A stretch of DNA of 64,000 nucleotides from RUG705 sp934101175 (GCA_934101175.1 CAKOQC010000002.1:260348-324347), one strand, 5' to 3'; counted from the first letter of the stretch, positions 27,333 through 36,306 are shown. Made by a program: numbers and translations. Notes: generated from the letters alone by a model not told the origin.

Positions 27333-27363
27333 TAACCTCATTTCTTAAATAGAAATGAGGTTA
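27333..27363. terminator. Hairpin after the SDF symporter gene
   Basis: TAACCTCATTTCT (27333-27345) and AGAAATGAGGTTA (27351-27363) are perfect complements with loop TAAAT. The T tail is short, but stem strength and position support a terminator. Confidence 0.7.
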
Positions 27364-27378
27364 ATTACGTAAGAAAAA

Positions 27379-27401
27379 ATACTACCATATAGATAGTATT
27401 T
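27379..27401 (-). terminator. Terminator of the XRE regulator gene
   Basis: AATACTA (27379-27385) and TAGTATT (27395-27401) pair. On the minus strand a TTTTTT tail follows, right after the stop codon at 27400. Confidence 0.65.
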
Positions 27402-27642
27402 ATTTAAAATCTTCTTCATCAAATAGAAGCTTAATTTTAACATTTAGACCAATAGCTATTCTATCAACAGCATCTAAAGAAAAAGTTTTACCCATTTTGA
27501 AAGATTCAATTTCTCTAATATAACCATGTGATAAACCAGCAGCATCAGCTAATTCTTGTTGAGTTAAATTCTTTTGCTTACGATACTTTTTAATATTATA
27601 TCTAACAGTATCATAAATGTTATGATTTGCAATATTATCCAT
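27400..27642 (-). CDS. XRE-family helix-turn-helix regulator, 80 residues
   Basis: A small DNA-binding protein formed almost wholly by one Cro/CI-type HTH (IKKYRKQKNLTQQELADAAGLSHGYIREIE), with a short acidic tail (LLFDEEDFK). It starts at an ATG 6 bases after AAGGAG. The tail and size resemble prophage or toxin-antitoxin-type repressors, but no partner is adjacent. It probably dimerises and represses its own promoter in the 27643-27773 gap. Confidence 0.85.
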   Translation of the reverse strand: MDNIANHNIYDTVRYNIKKYRKQKNLTQQELADAAGLSHGYIREIESFKMGKTFSLDAVDRIAIGLNVKIKLLFDEEDFK

Positions 27643-27773
27643 ATGTTATCTCCTTGTAAATATTCTCTCATAAACAAAAATAAAAATATGTAGATAAATG
27701 GTATACATATGTTCATAATAATCGACAATTTTTTTATATTAGTAGGCATATACTTAGTATGGGTGATAAAAAT

Positions 27774-28730
27774 ATGAATAAGTTATATATGGGAATAGAT
27801 ATAGGTTCAATATCTACTAAAGGGGTTATTATAGATGAATATGATAATATAATTGCAAGTAGTTATTTATATACAGAAGGTAATCCTATTAAAGCGGTTA
27901 AAGATGTAGTTAGAAATATGCGTGAAGAAATAGATTTAAATAGATATCAAGTAGTTTCAGTTGGAACAACGGGTTCTGCTAGAAAATTAATTGGTTCAAT
28001 GTTAGGGGCAGGAACAATTAAGAATGAGATTACAGCACATGCTGTTGGTACAATAAGATTATATCCATCAGTAAGAACTATTTTTGAAATAGGGGGACAG
28101 GATTCAAAGATAACTTTAGTTAATAATGGAGTAGTATATGATTATGCTATGAATACATTATGTGCAGCAGGAACAGGAGCATTTATATCCTCTTTAGCTA
28201 AGAGATTAAATGTTAGAATAGAAGATGTAGCTAAAGTAGCAGAAGAAAGTAAAAATAGAGTAAATATAGCAGCTAGATGTACAGTTTTTGCAGAGTCTGA
28301 TTTAATTCATAAAATACAAGCAGGATACTTAAAAGAAGATATAATAGCAGGAGTATGTAGAGCAGTAGCAATGAATTATATTAATAATGTAGCTAAAGGA
28401 AAGAAAATACTTAGTCCAATAGTATTTAATGGAGGGGTTAGTAAAAATAAAGCAGTAGTTAAAGCATTTGAAGAAATAACAGGAGAAAAAATTATTGTTA
28501 ATAAGAATTCACATCTAATGGGAGCATTCGGTATAGCAATAATGGCAAAAGATAGTAAGAAAGAAAATGTATTTAACTTCGATATAGATAATTTAAAATT
28601 AGAAACAAAGATTGTTAGTTGTGGGAGATGCTCTAATAATTGTGAAGTAGTAATGGTAATTAAGAATGATGAAGTAATTGATCATTATGGTAATAGATGT
28701 GAAAGAGGAAATCTAATTAAGAATGCATAG
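27774..28730 (+). CDS. Acyl-CoA dehydratase activase-like ATPase (BcrA/BadF/HgdC family)
   Basis: About 318 residues, ASKHA fold. The start is the ATG at 27774, 6 bases after GGTGAT. The N-terminal phosphate loop MGIDIGSISTKGVIID, the second loop FEIGGQDSKIT, the 4Fe-4S Cys motif NTLCAAGTGAF with a second Cys (AARCTVFAESD), and NGGVSKNKAV are all present. Family members use ATP to push an electron onto 2-hydroxyacyl-CoA dehydratases or related enzymes. The C-terminus adds four more Cys (SCGRCSNNCEV and NRCERG), extra compared with short activases. No dehydratase subunits are adjacent, so the partner lies elsewhere. Confidence 0.9.
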   Translation: MNKLYMGIDIGSISTKGVIIDEYDNIIASSYLYTEGNPIKAVKDVVRNMREEIDLNRYQVVSVGTTGSARKLIGSMLGAGTIKNEITAHAVGTIRLYPSVRTIFEIGGQDSKITLVNNGVVYDYAMNTLCAAGTGAFISSLAKRLNVRIEDVAKVAEESKNRVNIAARCTVFAESDLIHKIQAGYLKEDIIAGVCRAVAMNYINNVAKGKKILSPIVFNGGVSKNKAVVKAFEEITGEKIIVNKNSHLMGAFGIAIMAKDSKKENVFNFDIDNLKLETKIVSCGRCSNNCEVVMVIKNDEVIDHYGNRCERGNLIKNA

Positions 28731-28748
28731 GTATTCTTAATTTTTTTA
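28717..28748 (+). terminator. Terminator of the activase gene
   Basis: TTAAGAAT (28717-28724) and ATTCTTAA (28733-28740) pair, followed by seven T. It includes the stop codon. Confidence 0.75.
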
Positions 28749-28920
28749 TAAAAATATTACTAGTTAATTTGAAAATTTATATTTAAGATTTATAGAATTT
28801 TTTAAGTCTATATTCTTGATTTTCTTTAAAAAAAATATTGCTATAATTTAGGAGATTTGCTATAATTATGTATATTAGATAATATGAGTAAAAATAGTTA
28901 AGAATGGAAGGGATATTCTT

Positions 28921-30046
28921 ATGAAAAATAGAAATATACGATTATTTATATGCATATCCTGGAGGTAATCCGGGAACAGCTACTAATAATAAAAAATCAT
29001 GGATTAGTATATCACTAGCAGAATGGCAGTTATCTAATTATAGTACAACACAAGCGAGATATGTGACAGCAAATGGAGATCTTACTTATGAAAGTCAGAG
29101 TAAATCATCTTATAATGTAAGGCCAGTAATGTATTTAAAATTAGACGTTAAATACTTATCAGGAGATGGTACGGAGACTAATCCTTATATTGTTAAGTAT
29201 GAAGGAACAGATACTACTAGTAATATGTATGCTACTTGTAAGAATAGTTCTCTTGGTACATGCTTAATTAATAATAAGGATAAACTTGTAACTAGTGGTT
29301 TAGTTAATACATTAGATAATGATATGTCTTCAGAGAAAATTTATAGATATCAAGGAGTTCAAGTTGATGTTAATACACCTTATGTAGATAATTATATATG
29401 TTTTGGCACTAAAGAATGTAGTATAGGAGATGAAAATTCTTATCGTATTATTGGAGTTACTGAGTCAGGTATGCTTAAAATTATTAAGCAGAGTAATTGG
29501 CAAAAGTCTGCTTGGAATACATATAACTCAAATATTACATGGAATGCTAGTACATTATTTACTAAATTAAATAGTATTGGTACAGCAGATGCTACTGATA
29601 GTTATTATGGTAGTTTAAGTACAAAATATCAAAATATGATTCAAGAAGTTGACTGGAAATATGGAGTAACTACAATATCTAGTAAATATCTTGCAACTAA
29701 TTTCTATACAGCAGAGTCAGCATTTACTACAAGTTTTCCAGCTAAAGTAGGACTTATGTATTTGAATGATTATTTCTATGCATATCCTGATGGTAATGCA
29801 CTTAATGCTACTAATATTCCATATGCATGGATTAATAATAATAAAAATTCAGCAGCAATGGGAGTTAAATGGGTAATAACTAAAAATAATACTACTACAG
29901 CTAGAATGATTAATAATGCAGGAGATACTGGTAATAATAACTTAAATACAAGTTATATAGTAAGACCAGTATTCTATATAAAGAATAGTGTTAAATATGT
30001 AAGTGGAACTGGTAAGATAGATGATCCGTTCATAATAGCTTCATAG
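28921..30046 (+). pseudogene. Broken pilin-like surface protein (internal deletion and frame loss after start)
   Basis: A good GGAAGGGA site precedes ATG 28921, which encodes MKNRN, much like a prepilin start (compare MNRKG at 24159 and MKNNN at 37968). That frame stops 16 codons on. The other frame, open from 28925, encodes the interior of a surface protein without any start: YLYAYPGGNPGT..., VRPVMYLKLDVKYLSG, then a second copy of the same module (LNDYFYAYPDGNALN..., VRPVFYIKNSVKYVSG) to the stop at 30046. The first module is therefore cut at its 5' end and fused out of frame to the leader codons. Modules are ~270 residues with paired Cys. It may be a relic or a phase-switched gene. Confidence 0.7.
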
Positions 30047-30070
30047 ATAATGTATAAAAATATGTAAAGA

Positions 30071-30102
30071 AAAGGAAATTAGTTGTATTAATTTCTTTTT
30101 TT
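30071..30102 (+). terminator. Terminator after the broken pilin-like gene
   Basis: GAAATTA (30075-30081) pairs with TAATTTC (30089-30095), with extra outer A-T pairs and a run of eight T. It overlaps the cdsA promoter. Confidence 0.6.
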
Positions 30103-30111
30103 TAGTATAAT
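30083..30111 (+). promoter_or_regulatory. Promoter of cdsA-rseP
   Basis: TTGTAT (30083-30088), 17-base spacer, TATAAT (30106-30111, perfect consensus -10). It lies 30 bases before the cdsA ATG. Confidence 0.6.
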
Positions 30112-30140
30112 TTAATTAAGAATTTTAGAAGGAAGGATAT

Positions 30141-30926
30141 ATGAAAAAGAGAACAATAAGTGCAATAATTTTATTAATAATATTAATAGGAAGCTTAATC
30201 ATTAATAGTAAATTATTTGGATTAGTTATGATGGGAGTAGCTATACTAGGATTTAATGAATTTTTTGATATAAAATATCAAAATAAGAATAAAAAACTTA
30301 AATATATTCAATTATTAGGAATAATTAGTATGGTACTAATAGTACTTAATAAGACATTTTATCAAATAGAGATGAATATATTGATATTATTACCAATAAT
30401 AATTCTTAGTTTACCTATAATTATATATAATGATAATGAATTATATAATATAGAGGATTGTTTATATACCTTGGGAATAGTTTATTTTTTAGGATTATCT
30501 TTTCAAAATATTATATATTTAAGAGAAATAGATATAACTAAATGTATATTTATATTTATAATAGCTTTTATTACTGATACATATGCTTATATAGGAGGAA
30601 GTTTAGTAGGTAGACATAAACTTACTAGTATATCTCCTAAGAAGACTATTGAAGGCAGTTTAATAGGAACAGTGATGGGAGTATTAATAGGAAGTGTATA
30701 TTATTATAATATTGTTGGTAATATTACAATGTTTGAAGTAATAGTTTTATCTTTAATACTTACATTATTATCAGAAATAGGAGATTTAATGTTTAGTAGT
30801 ATTAAAAGACATTTTAATAAGAAAGATTATTCTAATTTAATACCAGGACATGGCGGAATTTTAGATAGATTTGATAGTGTTATTTATGTATCATTAGGAC
30901 TATCTTTAATTCTAAATATATTATAA
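30141..30926 (+). CDS. cdsA: Phosphatidate cytidylyltransferase CdsA
   Basis: A 261-residue membrane enzyme with about seven helices. It makes CDP-diacylglycerol from phosphatidic acid and CTP, the branch point of phospholipid synthesis. The C-terminus has the family signature S-x-x-K-R-x3-K-D-x8-H-G-G-x-x-D-R-x-D: SSIKRHFNKKDYSNLIPGHGGILDRFDS. GGRHKLTSISPKKT before it is also typical (here VGRHKLTSISPKKTIEGS). rseP follows 12 bases later, the usual Bacillota pairing. Confidence 0.95.
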   Translation: MKKRTISAIILLIILIGSLIINSKLFGLVMMGVAILGFNEFFDIKYQNKNKKLKYIQLLGIISMVLIVLNKTFYQIEMNILILLPIIILSLPIIIYNDNELYNIEDCLYTLGIVYFLGLSFQNIIYLREIDITKCIFIFIIAFITDTYAYIGGSLVGRHKLTSISPKKTIEGSLIGTVMGVLIGSVYYYNIVGNITMFEVIVLSLILTLLSEIGDLMFSSIKRHFNKKDYSNLIPGHGGILDRFDSVIYVSLGLSLILNIL

Positions 30927-30938
30927 GGAGGTGTGATT

Positions 30939-31982
30939 ATGTTATCTTTGTTATGGTTTATACTTATTTTAGGAGCAATAGTAGCAGTTCATGAATTTGG
31001 ACACTTTATATTTGCTAAATTATCAAATATTTATGTATATGAATTTTCTATAGGAATGGGAAAGAAGATATTTGGTAAAAAGAGAAAAGGGGGAGAAACA
31101 GAATTTTGTATTAGAGCGGTTCCACTTGGAGGCTATGTAATGATAGCAGGAGAAGATGTGGAAGATAAGAGTATTCCTAAAGATAGACAAATGTGTAATA
31201 AGAATTTTATTAGAAGATTTTTAGTACTATTTGCAGGAGCTTTTAATAATTTCGTTTTTGCTTTTATTATATTATTTATTAGTGCTTTAATATATGGAGC
31301 AGCAGTTACAAAACCTTATATAGGAGAAGTTACAAAAGGATATCCGGCTTATCAAGCAGGACTTGAAGCGGGAGATTTAGTTTTATCTTTAGATGGAAAG
31401 AAGATAAGTAATTGGGATAAAGCTTTAGTACAACTTCAAACTAGTAATGGAGACGCTATTACATTTGAAGTAGAAAAAGCTGATGGTACAATTAAAAAAT
31501 ATGTAATTACTCCAATTAAAGATAAAGATGATAATGGAAATGAAAGTTATAAATTTGGAATAGCTACAAAATACCAAAAAGAATATGGATTCGGAAAATC
31601 ATTTAAATATGCATGTAATAAAACAGTATCATTATTTGGAAGTATGTGGGATACATTAAAATATTTATTTACTGGTAAAGTAGGAGTAAATCAATTATCT
31701 GGACCAGTAGGAATATATTCAATAGTAGATTCACAATCTAAAGAAGGATTTGAAGCAATATTATACTTAGTAGCATATTTATCTATAAACGTAGGTATTA
31801 TTAACTTATTACCATTCCCTGCTTTTGATGGCGGAAGAATATTATTCTTAATTATAGAGAAAGTATTTAAGAAACCTGTATCTAAAAAGACTGAAAATAT
31901 TATTCATTCAATAGGATTTATATTAATATTAGGACTTTTAGTATATGTAACTTTTAATGATGTTATTAGATTATTTAGGTAG
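30939..31982 (+). CDS. rseP: Site-2 intramembrane zinc protease RseP/RasP
   Basis: About 347 residues. I start at the ATG at 30939, 5 bases after the ideal AAGGAGGTG site. The first helix has the zinc motif HEFGH (residues 18-22); the second metal site is in NLLPFPAFDGGRILF near the C-terminus. A PDZ domain lies around residues 95-190 (VTKGYPAYQAGLEAGDLVLSLDGKKI). It cuts anti-sigma factors or signal-peptide remnants inside the membrane. Paired with cdsA as in other Bacillota; dxr, often next to it, is absent. Confidence 0.95.
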   Translation: MLSLLWFILILGAIVAVHEFGHFIFAKLSNIYVYEFSIGMGKKIFGKKRKGGETEFCIRAVPLGGYVMIAGEDVEDKSIPKDRQMCNKNFIRRFLVLFAGAFNNFVFAFIILFISALIYGAAVTKPYIGEVTKGYPAYQAGLEAGDLVLSLDGKKISNWDKALVQLQTSNGDAITFEVEKADGTIKKYVITPIKDKDDNGNESYKFGIATKYQKEYGFGKSFKYACNKTVSLFGSMWDTLKYLFTGKVGVNQLSGPVGIYSIVDSQSKEGFEAILYLVAYLSINVGIINLLPFPAFDGGRILFLIIEKVFKKPVSKKTENIIHSIGFILILGLLVYVTFNDVIRLFR

Positions 31983-32022
31983 AGCTATAGTATTAATAGT
32001 CATAAAATATTTTGAAAAAATA

Positions 32023-32055
32023 AAAAAGCTTAATCAGATTATGATTAGGCTTTTT
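32023..32055. terminator. Bidirectional terminator between rseP and hsp20
   Basis: AAAAAGCTTAATCA (32023-32036), loop GATTA, TGATTAGGCTTTTT (32042-32055), 14 pairs with one G-U; flanked by A and T tracts for both converging genes. Confidence 0.85.
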
Positions 32056-32446
32056 AAGTTATATTAATATTCTTAGTAATAGTTTTTGGAATATCTTCTT
32101 TAGGAAAAGAAATAGTTAGAATACCATCTTTATAGATAGCTTTAATATCTGACTCTTTCTTGATACCGATATAGAAACTTCTTTTTATTTCACCATATAG
32201 TCTTTCTCTTCTAATATAGGTATTAGGATCTGATGAGAGAACAGTTTTAGAAGCAATAATAGTTAGATAACCATTATCATAATTTACTTTGATATTTTCT
32301 TTCTTAATACCTGGAAGGTCAGTTTCTATGATATAACGATTATTTTTCTCATAGATATCTGTCTTCATATAATCTTTTTCTTTACTATAAGGAGTATTAA
32401 AAAGATCAAAATAATCATTTAGATAATAATTCCTTTTAGGTAACAT
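32054..32446 (-). CDS. Small heat-shock protein Hsp20
   Basis: A 130-residue alpha-crystallin family chaperone. The domain runs from about residue 30 to 120 with the hallmark YIIETDLPGIKKENIKVNYDNGYLTI and ends in a G-I-L-(T/S)-I strand (YKDGILTISFPK). It holds unfolding proteins until ATP-driven chaperones act. It is monocistronic with a shared terminator. I looked for a CIRCE inverted repeat upstream and did not see one. Confidence 0.93.
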   Translation of the reverse strand: MLPKRNYYLNDYFDLFNTPYSKEKDYMKTDIYEKNNRYIIETDLPGIKKENIKVNYDNGYLTIIASKTVLSSDPNTYIRRERLYGEIKRSFYIGIKKESDIKAIYKDGILTISFPKEDIPKTITKNINIT

Positions 32447-32562
32447 ATAATCATCCTTTCGTGATTATTATTAACAATAATTAGTAAATAATACGTGTAA
32501 AATAAGAGATATAACTACTAAAAAGATAGGGATTATGATATAATTAAGATGGTGGTTATTAT

Positions 32563-33651
32563 ATGTATAACAAAGCGTTAGAAATATTAGAAATATTTGA
32601 ACTTAATGGATATAAAGCTTATATAGTAGGAGGATATCCTAGAGATATGTTACTTAATATAAAGACTAATGATATAGATATATGTACTAATGCTAAACCA
32701 ATAGAGATTCGACAACTATTTGATACAGATAAAGTAGTAGATAGTAATAGTTATGGATCAGTTAGAGTTATATATAAGAATTATAAGTTTGATGTAACTA
32801 CCTTTAGAAAAGATATTAAATATGAAAATAATAGAAAGCCTATTAAGATAAAATATATAGATGATATAAAGAAAGATTTACTTAGAAGAGATTTTACTAT
32901 TAATACAATGTGTATAGATAAAGATGGTAATTTGATAGATATGTTGGGAGCTAAGAAAGAAATAGATGAGAAGATAATTAAGACTGTAGGTAATCCTAGA
33001 TATAGAATTAAAGAAGATGTTCTTAGAATACTTAGAGCTATTAGAATAGCTTCAGTACTTGATTTTGATATAGATGATAAAACTAAGAATTATATAATTA
33101 AATATGGATATTTACTTAAGAATTTATCTAGTTCAAGAAAAAAAGAAGAACTTGATAAGATATTTGCTTCTAAGAATAAAGAAAAGGGAAGAAAGTTAAT
33201 TCTTGATATGGGACTTTCTAAATATTTAGGACTTGATAATCTTAGTGAGATTGTTATGTGTGATGATATAATAGGAATATGGAGTCAATTAGAACTTAGT
33301 ATAGAGTATCCATTTTCTAAAGTAGAAAGGGATATGATTAAGAATGTTAAAAGGATGCTTCAAGAAGAGATAAATGATTATACAGTGTATAAATATGGAT
33401 TATATGTATCTACAGTAGTAGGTTCTATTAAAGGAATTAGTTATAAAGAGATAAATAAGATATATCATGATTTACCTATATATAGTAAGAAAGATATTAA
33501 TATTAAGGGAAATGAAATATTAGAATATATAGGAGATAGTCCTAAGAGTTATATTAGTTTAATATATGATGATATAGAGAAATTAATATTAGATAGGAAG
33601 ATAAATAATTCAAAAGAAGAAATAATTAATTATATTAAAAATAATTATTAG
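32563..33651 (+). CDS. cca: tRNA nucleotidyltransferase (CCA-adding enzyme)
   Basis: A 362-residue class II nucleotidyltransferase. The head domain has AYIVGGYPRDMLLN and the catalytic pair in NDIDICTNA, then RRDFTINTM and RILRAIRIAS of the poly(A) polymerase/CCA superfamily. It is shorter than the usual ~400 residues, with a reduced C-terminal tail domain. It adds or repairs the 3' CCA of tRNAs without a template. It heads a run of co-directed genes that leads to ftsY 14 bases later. Confidence 0.92.
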   Translation: MYNKALEILEIFELNGYKAYIVGGYPRDMLLNIKTNDIDICTNAKPIEIRQLFDTDKVVDSNSYGSVRVIYKNYKFDVTTFRKDIKYENNRKPIKIKYIDDIKKDLLRRDFTINTMCIDKDGNLIDMLGAKKEIDEKIIKTVGNPRYRIKEDVLRILRAIRIASVLDFDIDDKTKNYIIKYGYLLKNLSSSRKKEELDKIFASKNKEKGRKLILDMGLSKYLGLDNLSEIVMCDDIIGIWSQLELSIEYPFSKVERDMIKNVKRMLQEEINDYTVYKYGLYVSTVVGSIKGISYKEINKIYHDLPIYSKKDINIKGNEILEYIGDSPKSYISLIYDDIEKLILDRKINNSKEEIINYIKNNY

Positions 33652-33665
33652 TATTAGGAGGGAAT

Positions 33666-34637
33666 ATGGGTTTATTTGATAAGATTAAGAAAGCTTTTTC
33701 AGGAAAAGTAGAACAAGAGAAAGTAGAAAATTATGATAAGGGGCTTGAGAAAAGTAGAAAAGAGTTTGTTAGTCAACTTAGTAATTTATCTAAGAAATAT
33801 AAAAATATATCAGATGATTATTTCGAAGAGTTGGAAAATATTTTGATTATGGCAGATATTGGTATTAATACAGTAATGACTTTTGTAGATAGACTTAAGA
33901 ATAGGGTTAAGAAAGAGAAGATTACTGATAGTAATATATTAAAAGAAATTATAGTAGATGAGTTATTTGTAATGTATGTTGGCAATAATATTATCGATAA
34001 TAAAATTCACTTTAGTGAAGAAGGACCTACAGTTATTCTATTTGTAGGAGTGAATGGAGTAGGAAAGACTACTACTATTGGTAAAATAGGAGCAATGTAT
34101 AAAAATAAAGGAAAGAAAGTATTAATGGTAGCAGGTGATACTTTTAGAGCTGGAGCTAGAGAACAATTAGAATTATGGGGAGAAAGAACTGGTATTAGAG
34201 TTGTTAGTAACCCTTCTAGTGATCCGGGAGCAGTCATGTATGATGCTTTAGAAATAGCTAAGAATGAAGAATATGATTTAGTATTAGTAGATACTGCAGG
34301 AAGACTACAAAATAAGAGTAATTTAATGGATGAACTTGCGAAAATAAATAGAGTAATTAAAAAGATAATACCGGAAGCTCCACATGAAACACTTTTAGTA
34401 ATAGATGCTACTACGGGACAAAATGGTATTAGTCAAGCTAAAGCTTTTAAAGAGATAACAAATATTACAGGTATAGTACTTACTAAATTAGATGGTACTG
34501 CTAAGGGAGGAATAGTCTTAGCTATAAAAGAAGAAGTTAATATACCAGTTAAATATGTAGGATTAGGAGAAAAAGTAGAACAATTAGAAGCTTTTGATAT
34601 AGAAAAATATATATATGGATTATTTAAAGATTTATAA
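33666..34637 (+). CDS. ftsY: Signal recognition particle receptor FtsY
   Basis: A 323-residue SRP GTPase of the short Gram-positive type without a long acidic A domain. The N helical domain precedes the G domain, with G1 GVNGVGKTTTIGK, an insertion box with DTFRAGAREQLE, G3 DTAGRL, G4 TKLDG and the closing GLGEKVEQLEAFD. It pairs with Ffh at the membrane to deliver ribosomes to SecYEG. It follows TAGGAGGG and is followed by a small membrane protein and YlxM. ffh itself is not adjacent. Confidence 0.97.
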   Translation: MGLFDKIKKAFSGKVEQEKVENYDKGLEKSRKEFVSQLSNLSKKYKNISDDYFEELENILIMADIGINTVMTFVDRLKNRVKKEKITDSNILKEIIVDELFVMYVGNNIIDNKIHFSEEGPTVILFVGVNGVGKTTTIGKIGAMYKNKGKKVLMVAGDTFRAGAREQLELWGERTGIRVVSNPSSDPGAVMYDALEIAKNEEYDLVLVDTAGRLQNKSNLMDELAKINRVIKKIIPEAPHETLLVIDATTGQNGISQAKAFKEITNITGIVLTKLDGTAKGGIVLAIKEEVNIPVKYVGLGEKVEQLEAFDIEKYIYGLFKDL

Positions 34638-34674
34638 TTAGTAAGAAAATAATTTTATATAGGAGGATAGAAAT

Positions 34675-34917
34675 ATGAAGAAGAAATTAAAAACAATGAT
34701 AATTATTAGTATGATAATAACCTTAATATTAGGAGGATTAATATTTGTAAATGATGCTTTTTTACCAGCTTCAATATTATGGTTATCATTAACATCATTT
34801 GGAGTATGTTATTATATTAAAGATACTGATAAGAAAAAATTATATTATGGATTATTTATATTTGGAGTACTATTAATAATATTAGCAATATGGTATACAG
34901 TTAAGAGGGTTAGCTAA
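34675..34917 (+). CDS. Small two-helix membrane protein between ftsY and ylxM
   Basis: An 80-residue protein with a basic start (MKKKLKTM) and hydrophobic helices at about residues 8-27, 32-48 and 58-75, possibly three in all. An AGGAGG site lies 7 bases before the ATG. It overlaps the ylxM start by one base. No family is recognised. Its place in a protein-export operon suggests a membrane-associated helper, but nothing in the sequence shows that. Confidence 0.7.
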   Translation: MKKKLKTMIIISMIITLILGGLIFVNDAFLPASILWLSLTSFGVCYYIKDTDKKKLYYGLFIFGVLLIILAIWYTVKRVS

Positions 34918-35210
34918 TGGATGATTATGAATATTTAACAATATTATATGATTATTATGGGGAGTTATTTAGTGAAGTACAAAGAAATTATTTTGAATGG
35001 TACTATTTTGATAATTTATCATTAGCAGAAATAGCACAAAATGTAGATAAAAGTAGAAATGCTATTCATAAAATTATTAAGAATGTTGATAGTAAATTAT
35101 ATGAATATGAAGAAAAACTTAAATTATATGAAAAAAGTATTAAGATAAAAGAAATACTTAATAGTATTGATAATGAAAAAGTAAAAAATAAAATAGAGGA
35201 ATTATTATGA
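34917..35210 (+). CDS. ylxM: YlxM-like SRP-associated HTH protein
   Basis: A 97-residue protein of the YlxM/p13 family, with a sigma-70 region 4-like helix-turn-helix (LTILYDYYGELFSEVQRNYFEWYYFDNLSLAEIAQNVDKSRNAIHKII, described here in one span). YlxM stimulates or accompanies the Ffh-FtsY GTPases in Gram-positive bacteria and normally sits before ffh. Here it follows ftsY. It overlaps the next 54-codon gene by 4 bases (ATGA). Confidence 0.88.
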   Translation: MDDYEYLTILYDYYGELFSEVQRNYFEWYYFDNLSLAEIAQNVDKSRNAIHKIIKNVDSKLYEYEEKLKLYEKSIKIKEILNSIDNEKVKNKIEELL

Positions 35211-35371
35211 AGAGAAGATTACCAGTTTATATAGAAAATTTAGAACTTCCAAAAGAAGAAAATAGAATGATAGAGAAGAAAGTTTCTTATGGATATGTTA
35301 GTATTATGTATATTTTGTCTTTACTTATAACATTTGGAAGTGTAATAGTTGTATTATTAATTAGAAAGTAG
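35207..35371 (+). CDS. 54-residue single-helix membrane protein
   Basis: A short frame with an ATG overlapping the ylxM stop (ATGA) and an AGAGGA site before it. The product starts MKRRLPVYIENLELPKEE, has a charged N-terminal half and a hydrophobic helix (about residues 33-52), and ends IRK*. The next ATG is 8 bases after its stop. Both neighbours are tightly coupled, so it is probably a real gene. The function is unknown; the one-helix layout suggests an adaptor that ties a cytoplasmic partner, perhaps the AAA+ protein, to the membrane. Confidence 0.6.
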   Translation: MKRRLPVYIENLELPKEENRMIEKKVSYGYVSIMYILSLLITFGSVIVVLLIRK

Positions 35372-35379
35372 ATGATATT

Positions 35380-36306
35380 ATGAATAATAATGAAAGTATC
35401 TTAGAGAAATATGGAGAAGATTTAACTAAAGTAAAATATCTAGTTAATCCAGCAATAGCTAGAGATAAAGAACTTAAAGAATTAGTAATGGTATTACTTA
35501 CACCAGAAAAGTCGGCTTGTTTAGTAGGAAAACCTGGTATAGGTAAGACGGCCATTGTAGAGGGACTTGCTTATAGGATGCAACTAGGAGATATGCCTAA
35601 AGCTTTAATGGGTTACTCTATATACAAGATTAGTACACCATCATTAGTAGGAACTACAACAGGAGAAAATAAAGTAATGAGCTTAATGAATGAACTTAAA
35701 CAAAAAGATAAAATTATTATATTTATAGATGAGATACATATGCTAATGAGTACTAATAATGAAGGAATAGATTTAGCTAATATGTTTAAAGAAGGACTCG
35801 GTAGAGGAACTGTTAAACTAATAGGAGCTACTACAGTAGATGAATATGAAAGATATATCCTTCGTGATAAAGCATTTGTTAGAAGATTTGAAAGAATAGA
35901 TATAGAAGAACCTACTCAAGAAATGTGTGTAGAAATACTTATGAGATCAATACCTAAAATAGAAGTACAAACAGGAGTTAAACTTAACTATACTAGTTTT
36001 ATTAAAGAGAATATATGTAAATTTATAGTTAATATGACTAGTGAATATAAAAGAGTATATGAAATATCTAGTAGATATCCTGATATAGCTTTAACAGTAC
36101 TTAGACAATGCTTCTCAGCAGCTTTATTTGATAATAGTGATGAAGTTAGATTTAAACATATATATGAAGCTATTAAATCTACTAAAGCAGTATATCCAGA
36201 TGTAATTAGAAAAGAGTTAATAACATTTAAAGATAAGTTTAAAGAAGAATTACAGGATGAAGGAGTAGAAGTAATAATACCTGATGAGGTTACGAGATAT
36301 AATTAG
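35380..36306 (+). CDS. Single-domain AAA+ ATPase resembling the first ATPase module of ClpC/ClpB
   Basis: A 308-residue protein. It aligns with the D1 module of Hsp100 proteins: YLVNPAIARDKELKEL, Walker A GKPGIGKTAIVEGLA, KISTPSLVGTTTGE, Walker B IIIFIDEIHMLM, sensor 1 LIGATTVDEYERYILRDKAFVRRFERI. It lacks the N-terminal Clp repeat domain and the second AAA module, so it is not a ClpC fragment but a stand-alone AAA+ of this group. It sits between the 54-residue membrane protein and murE in one operon. It may remodel a protein complex linked to secretion or wall synthesis. The start at 35380 has a weak site. Confidence 0.8.
   Translation: MNNNESILEKYGEDLTKVKYLVNPAIARDKELKELVMVLLTPEKSACLVGKPGIGKTAIVEGLAYRMQLGDMPKALMGYSIYKISTPSLVGTTTGENKVMSLMNELKQKDKIIIFIDEIHMLMSTNNEGIDLANMFKEGLGRGTVKLIGATTVDEYERYILRDKAFVRRFERIDIEEPTQEMCVEILMRSIPKIEVQTGVKLNYTSFIKENICKFIVNMTSEYKRVYEISSRYPDIALTVLRQCFSAALFDNSDEVRFKHIYEAIKSTKAVYPDVIRKELITFKDKFKEELQDEGVEVIIPDEVTRYN

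Noticed and set aside
27564..27749. 61-codon hydrophobic minus-strand frame
   Set aside because: Overlaps the start of the XRE regulator gene in another frame; no ribosome site seen.
32447..32562. CIRCE-type inverted repeat upstream of hsp20
   Set aside because: I looked for TTAGCACTC-N9-GAGTGCTAA and found no match.
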